In this document: in pieces, positions 39,683 to 52,554 of the stretch
Layout: every line of letters begins with the position of its first letter
Numbering within the stretch: the first letter of the stretch is position 1
From: Triglochin maritima
Lineage: Eukaryota > Streptophyta > Magnoliopsida > Alismatales > Juncaginaceae
Direction: 5' to 3'
Length of the DNA stretch: 64,000 bases
Assembly: GCA_963682175.1 (NCBI GenBank)
Contig: OY821771.1
Location: forward strand, 42,738,201-42,802,200
Notes under the pieces: generated by a model
Told to the model about the DNA's origin: nothing
The model's database searches: none
What the model saw: the letters and a program-made list of their open reading frames with translations, nothing else
Made by a program: the position numbers and the translations under genes

Positions 39683-41087
39683 CAGATTTTGGGGAAAAAA
39701 CACCCCAAAATTTTTTTGTCCCGTAACTCAAAAATCTCAATCTCATTCCCCTTCCCATTCGTTGCCCTACCCAGCCTCCTCATCTCCTCCTCAACTCCCT
39801 GATCCCTCCGACTCCTCCAGACTCTAATCCTCCTCATCTCCTCCTCAACTCCTCATCTCTTCCTCAACACCCTGATCCTTCCGAGGCTCCGACTCCTCCT
39901 TAACTCCCTCATCCGTGTTGCAGCTTCTCAGCTCCTCTATTCCTCCTCTGTGCGGCTTCTCAACTCCTCCGTGCAGGCGTGCATCCTAGCTCAGCTCCGT
40001 GCGGCGCTCCCAGTCCCGCTCCGGCGCTCCCAGTCGGTCAGTCCTACTCTGACGCTCCTCCCACTCGTGCGATCCGGTAAAAGGGTTTTCTTAATTGATG
40101 TGGTTTCCTTCTAATTTTCTAAAGGGGTTCACTAATTTCCATGTAATTTGTATCATCAAAAAATAAATTAGTGATTCTTTTTCGAAAAATTGTTTGGATA
40201 CTTCTTATTGTTTTTCTATATTCCTTGCATTTCTTGAATTATTACTTCTTTTGATTGTACTTTTCACATTTTGGTAGCTTGAGCATAAGTGTTGATGTGT
40301 TGTTGGTCTTTTTGAGTTGGTGATTGTGTGCAATTGGTATCATCTGCGGTGGAGTTGGAAAAGATTGGTTTTGCACTTTTCTATAATAATGGTTTGTCTT
40401 TGGATTTGTTCATTTTTATCTCTTACTGGTGTTTGGTAAGGGGTTCTTTTTGGCTTTTAGTGTTACTTGGGTTGTTCCTGCTCTAGTGGTAATCTTAATT
40501 TATGCAATAATGATTTTGAATTAAAAGTAGGTTTTTCTTGATTTCCAGTGGGGAATTTATTTTGTTTTCGCTTTAGAATACAGCCACACGGTTCATGACA
40601 TTCAGACGTTTGATGCCAATTGCCATTTCTTTATTGATGTGGTTTCCTTCTAATTTTCTAAAGGGGTCTTTCAATTAGTGAAGTTGCATCTCCATCCTAG
40701 AAGCATCTTGTAATGAAGAGTAAAGTTTTCAGATTACTGCAACACTAGCTTTTATGTATTCATTTTCAAGTGATAGGGTTGTATGGTATTAGTATACTAA
40801 AATTAATTTGTAGAAGTGGGTAGTTCCTTGGAAAGAAATTTCAGTATTGTGTTTTACTTTGCCATAGGAAAACATACATTTTGGCATTTATGTTGGTAAA
40901 CAAAGGGATGTGGTAACCAACTAATTACAGAAGCACCTAAAATACCTAATTGGAACTTAAGTCTACCTTTACATGCAATTGATGTCTTAGCAGTAATTTC
41001 ATAGGTGCGCATGTAAGAATTTGGTACTTTTGAGATGTTAATGTGTGATACATGTTGTCTAAAAGAATTTGGTACTTTTTAATTAGG

Positions 41088-43483
41088 ATGGAAAAATTCA
41101 TTGGAACTTTCTTTACAAGTTCAAGCGGGAGTAAACATTCTAGATCTGAACCTTCAACTGTTGAACTCACTCAAGAGTCACGTAATAAATGTCGATCCTC
41201 AAATGAAGCTAATCCGATGGGAGATGATATTGTTGCGGACCCGGGTATAAGACGTCCTATTTCTGAGCTTGAAAAGAACTCTGTTGAATTGGATAATATT
41301 CGGAGGGCGTATATCATCAAAGGTCCTCATCAACCAATACTTGACAACTTTCCTAAAACAAAAATTTGCGGAATAAATCGTAAATTCAATCCTAATTGGT
41401 ATAAAGAGTATAGTTGGTTGGAGTACAGTGAATCAAAGGATGCAGCATTTTGTCTCTATTGCTATTTATTTAGTGGCGAGCTTGGACATGGTGATCATGA
41501 AGCATTTGCTAAGGAAGGTTTCAAGTATTGGAAAGAAAGAAAAAAAAGGTTGACAAACCATACAGGAGATGTTGGAAGCACCCACAATTTATGCTTCATG
41601 GCCGCTGAAGATTTGATGAATCGATCTCAGCATATTGATATCATCATGTCTGATGTATCTGATAAAGCCAAACAGGATTACCACACTCGTCTGAAGGCAA
41701 GTGTTGGATGTGCTCGATGGCTTCTAGTAGAGGGATGTTCTTTTCGAGGACATGATGAGTCAGAGACCTCATCTAGGCCAGGTAAATTCCTCTCACTCCT
41801 AAAGTACTCGGGAAAATTGAATGAGGACATACAGAGAGTGACATTAAAGAATGACCTGAAAATCTGAAATTAGTAGCACCGTCAATTTAAAAGGATATTG
41901 CACATGCTGCTGCCACTTTAACTACTCAAGCTATTGTTGAAGATATCAGGGATAGTTTTTTCACTTTACTCATTGACGAAGCTAGGGATGCAGCAGATAA
42001 AGAACAAATGGCAGTTGCTTTGCGATATGTGGACAAACATGGTTGCATTGTGGAGCGCTTTCTTGGCATTGTTCATGTTATGGATACCACGGCTAAGTCA
42101 CTTAAAGCTGCCATTGAGTTGATTATCAGTACGCATGGTCTGAGCTTGTCCAATGTTCGAGGTCAGGGGTATGATGGTGCAAGTAACATGTCTGGTCAGT
42201 TCAACGGTCTGAAAAGCTTAATTTTGGTAGAAAACAAGTCTGCTTTCTATGTGCATTGCTTTTCTTATCAGCTTCAATTGGCAATGGTAGCAGCTGCTAG
42301 CAACATTAAATCACTTTCAGACTTTTTCGATTATGTTTCCTTGATTTGTAATGTGGTTGGTGCTTCTTCGAAGAGAAAAGATATATTGAGAATCAAACGG
42401 ATACAACAAGTAATTGATGGTGTGAGTAGTGGAGACCTCGAAACATGTCAGGGTTTGAATCAAGAATTGTGTTTGGCACGACCAGGTGCCACACATTGGA
42501 GTTCCCATTATCGTTCTGTTGTGAGTTTGTTGACTTTGTTCAACCCTGTAATTGATGTCTTGCAGGTTGTAGCAGATGATGGTACAAATAGGCAGAAAAA
42601 GATGGAAGCGATTGGTCTTTTGAAACAAATGCAGACATTTGAATTTGTGTTGCTCTTGAATCTAATGGTCAGAGTGTTGGGATTAACAAACGACTTGTCA
42701 CAGGCACTCCAGAGGAGAGATCAAGATTTGGTCAATAGCATCAAACTTGTTAAACTGTCGAAGGATCTATTGCAACAGTTGAGAGAAAATTGGTGGGATG
42801 ATTTGTTTGAGAAAACTTGTGATTTCTGTGTGAAACAACATATAAATGTCCCTGATATGGAATGTATACTTGCAGTTCAAGGAAGGAAAAAACGTGGAGA
42901 TCGAGCAATTATGCATCTCCATTACTTCAAGAATGACATTTTCCATGTTGTGATTGACACCCAACTTCAGGAGCTTAATGATCGGTTTACCGATGTTAAT
43001 AATGAGTTACTACTTTGTATGACATGTTTGGATCCACGTAAGAACTTCTTTGAATTCAATGTTAAGAGATTATGTGAATTCGCTACCTTTTATCCTGTGG
43101 AGTTCAATGAGAATGAACTTCTAATGCTTGAAGTTCAACTTTACGTCTACATTGCTCATGTGAGAAGCAGTTCAGACTTTTCAAATTTGATGGGCATTGC
43201 TGATCTTGCGAGGAAGATGGTTGAGAAGGGAATAGATAAGGCATATCCTTTGGTTTTTTTACTTATGAAGTTAGCCTTAACTTTGCCCGTAGCAACCGCA
43301 ACAGTTGAGAGAGCATTCTCGGCTATGAAGATTGTGAAGACCAGACTCCGTGCTACGATGAGTGACGATTGGATGAATGATTGTCTTGCTACTTACATAG
43401 AACATGATATATTTGACTCCATTGGTGATGAATTGATCATGAAATATTTTCAAGACATGAAGTCTAGAAGAATGATTTTGTAA
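41088..43483 (+). pseudogene. hAT transposase (TTF zinc-finger type), two breaks
   Basis: The first part (41088-41867) has a TTF-type zinc finger (FCLYCYLFSG) and the DUF4371-like start. The second (about 41860-43483) has the RNase H-like core (LLIDEARD, GQGYDGASNM) and the C-terminal hAT dimerisation region (LPVATATVERAFSAMKIVKT). A one-base frameshift near 41850-41866 and a TAA stop at 41888-41890 separate them; otherwise the frame is open to the natural end. This resembles the plant 'zinc finger MYM-type 1-like' hAT proteins. The protein should not be made as such, yet the decay is slight, implying a fairly young death. Confidence 0.9.
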
Positions 43484-43757
43484 TGACTTTTATTTGTGGT
43501 TTTTATGTTAAGTTATTTAGTTAATTAGTTGTTTAACTGATGTGTCGTGGTTGAAAAAATTAATTTTGAATGTTTGAATTTTAATGTATTCAGGTTTGGG
43601 AAAATGTTAAAAATAGGAAGGATATTTTCAATTTTTTATATTAATTAATTAATTTAAAGTATCAATTTAAAGTTGTGGGTCTTCAAAAAAAATTGACTGG
43701 TCTATAGAAAGTCTGCCCCACCCAGATTTTTTTCCTGGATCCACCCCTGTGTACATT

Positions 43758-45429
43758 TACAACGGGACTTTTTAAATCGAAGACATGAGACTTTTCAAAT
43801 CGAAAAGACGACCTCTATACCATTATTACGGACCTCCAAAAACGAAAACACAACATTGTGGTTTTACATCGAGACATTTAAAATCCAAAATACGACTTTT
43901 ATACTACCATGCATAACCTGCAAATCAACAAATGACGTTGTACTTTTAGATTGAAATATTTTTAATCGAGAACACAACTTTGAGATATTCTTACATAAGG
44001 AACTTATAAATCGATAATTGGATCTTGTACTTTTATAATAAGACATTGTAAATTGAAAACGCGTTTGTACTTTTATATGAGACTTTCCTCGTGTAAAAAT
44101 CTCAGTTTGATTCTGGACTATGGTGGTGATGACATTATCTTTTATGCTCCAGACATTTTTGATATAATTTATGAGTTTGTGCTTTGTGTTATTTCGATCT
44201 AACTAATCACCATTTTTTTATTTTCGAAAATTCTCGTCGTGATTGATAGCCTTGTAATTTTTTATTTTGTTTTCAATATTCTTGTATGTTCTTTGAAATA
44301 GAGTTCTAATGGGCTTAGGATCCAGTAAAGCTTAGAGTCTAGTAAATGGCCCACTACTGGCCCACCCGATCATTCCTTTGCATCATTCTCAACCTCCAAC
44401 TTTTTTTTATTTGAGGAAAACCTCGGACCTATTTTCATGAGATCGCTCGACTTCCTATGAAAATACAACTTTCATGAGATTATTATTATAGACAATTTAT
44501 TATTCAAAGTTTCTCCAATAACTTGGTTGGAGATTGTTTAAGGGAATAAAAAACACTTGGATATTTATTTTTATTAAATGTATCAATCAATCAGTCAATC
44601 AGTCAGACGCACATTTGTTAGCTCCACACTAGCTACAGACTACATTTTCCTCTACTAGGTAGTTCCATGTTGCCCGTTAGGTAGCTTTTACTAAGTGGCT
44701 CGGTCAGAAACATACATACAACCATAGGACATGTCGACTGAAACATCATCATGCAATCATATGCATATTAATGAATTCAATAGCGATACTCAGCATGCAT
44801 GCAACTACGAATATCAAGAAAGACATACATGACATGAAACTGAAGAATAATGAATCGATACTTGCATGTCTCACAATCACAACCTTAATTCCACAAATCA
44901 CTTTCGATCTCTATATTTTCCTTTATATCTTTTGAACCAAAAAAACCTGAAAGTCAACTCAAAACCGAAACTCCTTCACCCAACCTCTTCTCCATCTCTT
45001 CACCACCTTCTCTCTCACACCTCACTTAAACTCTCTCACCTCACTTAATCCCTCCACCTATCCCTTATTTCAAGTTTCAGCCAAAAAGTCATCCGATAAA
45101 CACCAACTTACATATATATAGTTACTTTTAACTTATCATATCTCTTTTCTCCCATCATGTTCTAACACCACCCACCAACCTTTCCATCCTCCAATGATCT
45201 TCTAACACCATCAACCAACCTTTCCATCCACGAAAGGTTAAACCCCATTTAACCCCCTCTAATCTAATTATAATTTGAGGTTTTAACACCATCCCATTTT
45301 GTTAAGTTTTTTTTAATTTACACTGTCTAAAACAAAAAAATGTCTTGATGTTACATAAAAAATTAAAAAAATCCAAACTCTTTCTCTCCTCTCTCACGTC
45401 CCCTCTTCTAGCTCTCTCCCGGTTTCCCT

Positions 45430-45460
<31 letters not shown>

Positions 45461-48400
45461 CAATCCTCTCTCTTTTTTCTCCCCAATTCTCTCTCCGGTC
45501 CTCACGCGAACCCCCATGCCCACTTTAGTCGTCCCCAGAGACGAACTCCTGGCCCACCATTGACGTCGCTCCTCGCTCCTCCACCACCACAGTCACAGCC
45601 ACCATCACCACCATGCAGCTTACTCTCCCTCCCTGCTCCACCACCACCATTGTCATCGTCTCCGGCGGGTTGGGAGGAGAAGCTAGGAAAAGAGGAATTG
45701 AGACAGGAGAGAGAACTAATGGAGAGAAAGGAGAGAAGTGAGGAGAAGATACCTGAGAGAGAGAGAGAGAACTGAAGGGGGAGAGAGAGGACAGAAGTGA
45801 GGAGAAGAGAGGGATTGGAGAGAGAGGAGAGAGGATGGATAGCTAGAGGAGAGAGAGACGAGAGAACGTGAGAGACGGAGAGGAGAGTAGTAAGACTTTG
45901 AGTTTTTTTTTCAAATTTTATTTTATTGTTTTGATTTAACATTAAGTTTAAAAAAAATAGACAGTATAAATTACAAAAAAATTAGGATTTGGTATGAATT
46001 TGTGACGGAGTGAACTTAATTTGCAGTACAAGTGCATACAAGTAAATAAGAGTACAGAAAGAACTAAGATGGAAAGATAGGTGTATGGAATGAAATAATT
46101 AAAATATGAGTATAAAGAACCAATTATGTCTCCTTTAAATTACCCTAGGCAAATACTTGGTAGTTGAATGTGGTGGTTTAGCTTATGCAATCTTTTTTAA
46201 AACGTCGACATTGAGTTGGTTTCCATCCTATTCATCAGCACCGCCTAAAATAGTCGGCAGGCGAATAATGATATAATTTAAGCCTCACAAGATATATTAA
46301 ATTTCCCCATGCATAAAACAAATTGAGTTTGTTTTTCTTTTGAAAATGACCTATGATTAAAGTTATCACTTCGATGCTGTTGAGTGTTGATGACTCATTC
46401 TAAGTAGTTATTGGCCATGCAACATTTTACATATCATTAATGATCAATCTAGTTGTGCTTGCGCATATGGGAATGAAACCTTACAATATGCGGATGCCTT
46501 TTACAGTTTTACGTGACAGTTAGGTATTTGGGCGGGAGTCAATGGAGATAATCGATCCTTTAAATGTTGTTTTAAATCGTTTTTTCTTAAACACGCGCGG
46601 TACGTAATTACGTAAGACTATTTTTCTTAAGGGAATGGAAATTAATTAAACATGAACCTTAACATGTAATTGAACTAATTATGTACATAAGCATTCAAAG
46701 CATGTTATGTATATATAACAAAATGATTGTCATCATTAGAACAATTTAAATCAAGAAGGAACCTTTTCCGGATACAGAAAGCCGTCTACAAGAAACGATG
46801 TAGATGAAACCCATGAAGAAGACAGATGTCCACGAATAGTACATGCAACAAAAAAAACCAAATAATTAACTAAAAGTGTAAAAAGTAAAATTACAGACAA
46901 AGCTATCAAATCACGAATGCATGAGAAACAAGTCCGGTCCCTTACTGTCATGACTAGTCAATTGTCAATTGGAGTGGTTTGGTGCAAAATTAATTCATAT
47001 TTTGCATGTTTGGAAAAACACAACCCTGCTCCTCTGTTGCGTATCTGCATAACTAAATGAAAACCATGATTTGCGTATAGCATCGACAACGGCATGCATA
47101 CCAAACCAAAAGCACTCCTCGACTTTAATATTTACGTAGACGAAGCAAAGCGTTATGCACACAGCACACTGACCACGTATATAATTCCCTGCGTTTTCAC
47201 ATGCAGCTGCAGTAGTTGAAATATGCCGACCACTAATTTTTTAGACCAAGAAAAAAACAAAAGAAGTTGACTATATTTTGTGTGGTCGATATAATACCTA
47301 ACCAGTTGAACTGCACAGCACGGCTTGAGGAAATGAATTTTTGCATGAAAAGATTCTCCTATACCGCCATGCGGACACTTTGTGGCTCTAGACATGAGTA
47401 GGTTTATAAATGTATTTTGCATTTACTTCTTAAGTTTGGTGTGATTCTGTAAAATTCTTTCTAATTTTAGAGTAAATCTATCTATTTATCTTTCAAGTTA
47501 ACCAATCAGTCACGGATTGAAACTTGACTAGACACTCCGGACCAAGAAATGAATAGAGATAAATAGTTTGATTTGAGACCCAGCACTCCAACAGTCATAA
47601 AAAAGAAAAATAAATTGATTTGAGGTTTATAGTACCTATCATGTCAAACGCATTTTTTGTCTCTTGATTTTCCAATGAAATTTACTGCTCCTAATTACTC
47701 GTTTACTTGGCCCAAAAACGACTGCTCCTTTATAAATTCATGACCTAAATTAAAGAAGAATGTATCCGACCAATTAGCAATTTTCTAGCAAAACATGTAT
47801 CCAACCAACATTGAGACCAAATTTATGATCCCAAAGCAGTGACCAACCGGCTTGGTCAAACTTCAAAAGTAAAGACCGTCAAAGGTTGTTTCTAAATTAC
47901 TTAAATCGTTTGTACAAATTATCGTTTTGTCATTCGTTCATTTTTACTTATTTCTTCTCTCAACTTACTCTTTTCTTTTCATACTACAACAAAAAATAAC
48001 CATGAAAAATAAAATACGAGTAGAAATGCGGGGTGGTAGGGTCAGCAACCCTGTAGGGGACGCTAGTCGCCCCCCAGCAAAGCGAGCGAGCAGAGGAAGC
48101 ACGTTTTGCAGACGTTTTTGGTTTCGACACTATATTATTGTACTCTGGATATTGATTTGTTTACCCATTTATAAGTTTGTCATTTTTTCCCACACCGTCA
48201 TCACCAAAATCTTGCAACGGAACATGAAATAATTTGAAATAACATACCGTATAATTTCAAAATTTTAAAAAAATGTCTGGTGGGGTTGTCCTAATCAGAC
48301 GCTCCGCTTTTTATTTTTATTTTTTATGGGACATAATGTGTATTAAATGGATTGTGAAAAACAAAAGATTAATTGAGATTGAAGATTTAAGTAAAAATCG

Positions 48401-48564
48401 TGCGACAAATAGTAATTACCTTAATTATGCTCAATAAAAAGGTACAAATGCAAATATCCCAGACAATTTTCCCCCTGTATAAACCTAAACACACTCCAGC
48501 TAGCAAGGAAAGAAACAAAGAACCAAAGCCAAATTCAACTAAACTTATTTGACTTGTGTTTGTG
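43758..48564. other. Intergenic, repeat-rich; no gene seen
   Basis: About 4.8 kb between the hAT element and the acyltransferase gene. It holds an inverted-repeat structure (45300-45995), CT/GA-rich tracts and two copies of a TTCTAACACCA...CCTTTCCATCC repeat near 45160 and 45200. The last few hundred bases should carry the acyltransferase promoter. Frames such as 47153-47422 have no family motif. Confidence 0.45.
45300..45995. repeat. Imperfect inverted repeat with CT and GA cores
   Basis: The left arm TTTTTTTTAATTTACACTGTCTA (from about 45307) matches, inverted, the right arm ending near 45980, which reads TAGACAGTATAAATTAC on the plus strand. Inside, CT-rich sequence (45370-45500) faces GA-rich sequence (45680-45890), so the whole segment could fold into a long hairpin. 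It could be a MITE; no target duplication was found. Confidence 0.5.
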
Positions 48565-51100
48565 ATGGCAGTGCCTTCAGGAGTGGGCACCTTCTCCCAC
48601 GAAGGAAGGGAGGAACACACCATAGCTTGTGAGCTAGAGGGTGCTCTCCTCTCCTCCACCTCCACCTCCACTAACCAATACCTCTTCCCATACTTGATGG
48701 TCATGGCGTTGGAGGCCGGTGGACCTCTAAGAGCCCTGATATTGCTCTTAGTTTATTCTCTCCTTTGGTCTCTAGAAAAGCTTCTTGGATTTGAGGAGAG
48801 TAGTGTCAAGGTGATGATATTCGTGTCGACGGCCGGACTAAAGGTTTCCGACATGACGGCCGTGGCGAAGTCCACTCTCCCCAGATTCTACCTGGGGGAG
48901 CTCATAGAGGAGGGTTACAAGGTGTTGAGCAGTTGTGGAGGGAAAAGACACGTGGTGAGTTTGACTCCGAGGGTTATGGTGGAACCATTCTTGAGGGAGC
49001 ATTTGGATGTGGATTGTGTTGTGGGAACTGAGCTTAGGACTTACAAAGGGTACTGTCTTGGGTTGGTCGAGTCTCCCGGGATCATGCTTGATTCCCATGC
49101 ATATCATTCTCTTGCTCCGGCAATGGATGGTGAGATTATGGATGTTGGTTTGGTTGGGGAGCGCCGTAAGGATCAGGCTTTCATGTCCTTGTGCAGGGTA
49201 TGTTTTCTGTTATGTATGATCTGTTTAATCTGTTTAGTTTTTCTGTAGAAGGAAACATTGTACTTATTTCTATTTTCATGTGTAGCCTTATATATATATG
49301 TATATACTGATAATTTTATAAGTTTCCGTTTGGAATATATATGGACATTTATTTGCCCAATTATATATACTAGAAGGAAGGGGAAAAAACACGAATAGAA
49401 AATAAATAATAGATAATAAAAAAACGTCGTACGTGTAACAAAAAGGTGAACATGTGTTTCTCAAGAACGAGAAGACACACATAGAAGTACGACACGTAAA
49501 CACAATACACTAGTATATACAGATCAAAAATTTACGTGGAATTTTTTGTAACTCTCAATGAGAAAGTGAAACTTTAGAAGCATAAAAAGAACTTTACCTT
49601 TAGCCTTACCCAACTCTCTTGGTGTCTCATAGCTCTTAGCCTCTTGAGTAAGTTTTCTACCATCTATCAAAAGAAATCAAATTGTTGCTTGTAAATATTT
49701 TTTGTAAAAAATAGCAGCAAAAAAAAGAAGAAGTTTACATTCAGCCTTAGCCAACTCTTTTGGCAGCTCTTCTATTAGAAGACTAATTACGTAAAACTTG
49801 TAGGTAGATGTTCAATTTGCAGGGTACAATTGTTTTGTATTATCAAAAAAATCGAAATGTTGCTTGTAAAAAAAAGAAGAAAATATGTTCGCCAATAGCC
49901 ATGCGACACTATTTTTATACTATTTCTCTCAAAGGAAAAGTAAAACTTTGACGCAATGAACAATATCTCATTTGGACTTTTTATGTGCATTATCATATGT
50001 GAGTAACAATAGTAAAAAAGAAGAAGATGTTCATTCATTCGCATAAAGTTAAAAAAAAACAATTTTCAAGCTGTCAAACATATAACAAACACAAACCGAG
50101 GAAACAGCAGCACTGTCAATATCAAACCAGAAACATAATGAATATGAACTCAATTCCTATTAATGGAAGAACGCCCTACCATTCGTACTTCGGATTTAAT
50201 GACGGTAGTTGTCAACTGATATTGAGTTATTGACAGGAAAATTACGTGGTGTCATCATCCAACAACCACAATCTACTCCCTAAACACAGCCACCCGAAAC
50301 CACTAATCTTCCACGAAGGCCGGTTGGCATCCAAACCAACTCCCTCCACCGCACTCGTCCTCTTCCTGTGGGCCCCATTCGGCTTCTGCCTCGCCGTCGT
50401 CCGCATTATGGCCGGCGTAGTATTACCCTACAAACTCGGCTTACTTGCTGCTGCCGCCACCGGATTCCGCATTAGAGCCGACATACCGAAACACTTGTCG
50501 AACGCGAATTTGAAAAAAAATCGAACCGGAACGCTTTACGTGTGCTCTCACCGCACTCTTCTCGACCCGGTGATAATATCATCAACCCTCCAGAGAAGGG
50601 TCATGACGGTGACCTACAGCCTCAGCAAGGTGTCGGCGATACTCTCGCCGATACCGAACTTCCCTCTGACGCGGGACCGGAACAAGGATGGTAAGATGAT
50701 CCGCGGGTTACTCGAACGCGGCGATGTCGTGGTCTGCCCGGAGGGGACCACGTGCCGGGAGCCGTACTTGCTCCGGTTCAGCCCGTTGTTCGCGGAGATG
50801 TCGGACGAGGTTGTACCGGTGGCGGTCGCGGTTGACGGGGTTAGTATGTTTTATGGAACCACGGTTAGGGGATATAAGTGGTTGGACTCGTTCTTCTTTC
50901 TGATGAATCCTTACCCGCGCTATAATCTGGTGTTCCTCGATAAGGTGTGCACTACTTCTTTGGTGAGGAGTAGTTTTGAGAGTGCCAATTATGTGCAGAA
51001 GGTTATTGGGGACGAACTTGGTTATGAGTGCACTAATTTGACTCGGAAGGATAAGTATCGGATGATTGCTGGGAATGATGGGAAAACTGGTTCTAAGTAA
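48565..51100 (+). CDS. sn-2 glycerol-3-phosphate acyltransferase (plant GPAT family)
   Basis: Two exons, 48565-49197 and 50237-51100, with donor AGG/gtatgt and acceptor gacag/GAA; 498 residues. The N-terminal HAD-like phosphatase domain has ELEG where active members have DxDG, so the phosphatase is probably inactive. The C-terminal acyltransferase domain has motif I HRTLLD (His316, Asp321), motif III CPEGTTCREP (about 378-387) and PVAVAVDG. Hydrophobic segments near 45-65 and 245-275 suggest membrane attachment, in the ER by family knowledge. Plant land-lineage GPATs put acyl chains on the sn-2 position to make cutin or suberin precursors. Members lacking phosphatase residues, such as GPAT5, give lysophosphatidic acid. 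The single intron and the missing Asp residues fit the GPAT5/7 or GPAT1-3 groups better than GPAT4/6/8. A partial copy lies 3 kb downstream. Confidence 0.92.
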
Positions 51101-51984
51101 TTTCAAGTGTCTTCAATGTGCAGAGGGTTACGGTTTTGTTAATTGTAGATCCATGGTTGGTCGACATGTCAACTTTTCATGTGTGGTTCGGGTTCGAAGG
51201 ATCCCGGTTCTATCAAAAGACATATAATGTTGTTTGTTGGTTAGTTGTCGTCTACTCCAAATTTCCAACTGGTTCTAGTAACTTTTGGTTAATTAAATTG
51301 ACGTGTATCTAATATATTATTAATTTTGTAAGGATATTGATGATATTTAATTTAGAGAATTTGGAGGTCACTTTGAAAATTAATCCCTGTTTTGGACTTT
51401 GGTAGAGTTTATGATTTTTTGGAACGTGCGCTGAATGTACGTCTTTTGTTGTCTTATTTTGGTTGTAACAAATATTTGTGATTCAATTCCTAATTTACGT
51501 AACGAAGTCATACAATTGTAAATACCATAATACAAACACGTACGTACGTAGCATTGTTCCTCAAGGAAAAGGAAGCAAAAATAAATAAAGCCACCTAAAC
51601 CATAAATAATAAGATTAGTTAGGAGCACTCTACCGAATTGGATTACATCTTCTGCGATTTACGACTAGAAATTTATCTAAAAAACCCACACCTGAGGTAA
51701 AAGCAATTCCCCAGTTAATGCATGGGGTTCCCTAGAGTGTCTAAACTGATACTGGGAAATTGGGCTTCCCAGTTCATAAGGTAAAAGTGTAAAACAACGT
51801 GTTTGCAAAAGAGTCGTAATATAGACATTCTTGCATGCACCTACGTGGGGCAATAATGTGGTCGAACTTTTACTTTCAACTAGTCAAGGCGAAGGGGCGA
51901 CCGCTCATTTGCGAGGCAAACCAAACGTCATACCTTGACTCTCCTACAGTCCTACTACCTTGAGCAATAATAACGGGTAACATG
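51101..51984. other. 3' flank of the acyltransferase gene
   Basis: Should contain the 3' UTR and terminator of the acyltransferase gene. No other gene or repeat is evident before the MITE. Confidence 0.5.
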
Positions 51985-52215
51985 GGCTGTGCACGGTCCG
52001 GTCCGGACCGATTGGAACCAGTCTCGGTTTCGGTCCGGAAGTTTTGGAAATTTCAGGTCCGGTCCGGTCCTGTTTTTTATTTTTTATTTAAAAAATTTGG
52101 TTTTTGACCGGACCGGACCGATTCAGTCCGGTCCATGAGAATTCGGTCTGGTCTGGTCTTCGGTCCGGACCCCGGATAAAAATTCGGTTTGGTCTGGACT
52201 GAATGCTCACCTCTA
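51985..52215. mobile_element. hAT-type MITE, GGTCCGGTCC-rich, 8-bp target duplication
   Basis: A 231-bp element flanked by the exact 8-bp repeat GTAACATG (51977-51984 and 52216-52223). Its ends, GGCTGTGCACGG and the inverse of TGCTCACCTCTA, are similar, and the interior is made of GGTCCGGTCC / GGACCGGACC words in opposing orientations. This is a common plant non-autonomous type; 8-bp duplication points to hAT mobilisation. Confidence 0.8.
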
Positions 52216-52554
52216 GTAACATGCATGGCTGTTGCTTGATTGAATCCCTTCATATCCGAATCACGTTACAATTTAGGGTAATTTGTTAAGTTACACATTG
52301 TCAGTTGTCTAATTGGTGATATGCATTCGAGTTTTTGCTATTGTCGAATGTGCACTTATAAATCGAACATATTTTCTCATATGCATCTCTATCGTTAACG
52401 AGACCCACTCCGTCACCATTTATGTCGTTAGACAATTTACAAATTAAATCTCATAAAACAAATATCTTTAATATTAAAAACAATAAAAAAAGTTAAAAAC
52501 ATAAAACCAACATGTCTCCTCCCTCTTTTTCCTCCTCCTCACACTGCCGACCTG

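Larger units (their letters stand above)
39638..43749 (+). mobile_element. hAT DNA transposon, nearly complete
   Basis: A 4,112-bp element flanked by the perfect 8-bp duplication TGTACATT (39630-39637 and 43750-43757), the hallmark of hAT transposition. Terminal inverted repeats are short and imperfect: CAGTGGCGGA on the left, CAGGGGTGGA on the right (8 of 10). CTGCCCCACCCAGATTTT occurs in the same orientation near both ends. The right half encodes a transposase (41088-43483). The left 1.4 kb is a non-coding leader with CT-rich sequence and possible introns. Confidence 0.9.

Noticed and set aside
45345..45942. Open frames in the CT/GA-rich inverted repeat
   Set aside because: Serine/leucine or arginine/glutamate runs created by dinucleotide repeats; present on both strands.
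48556..48564. Three-codon extension of the GPAT start
   Set aside because: It would begin at GTG; the ATG at 48565 is the first normal start.
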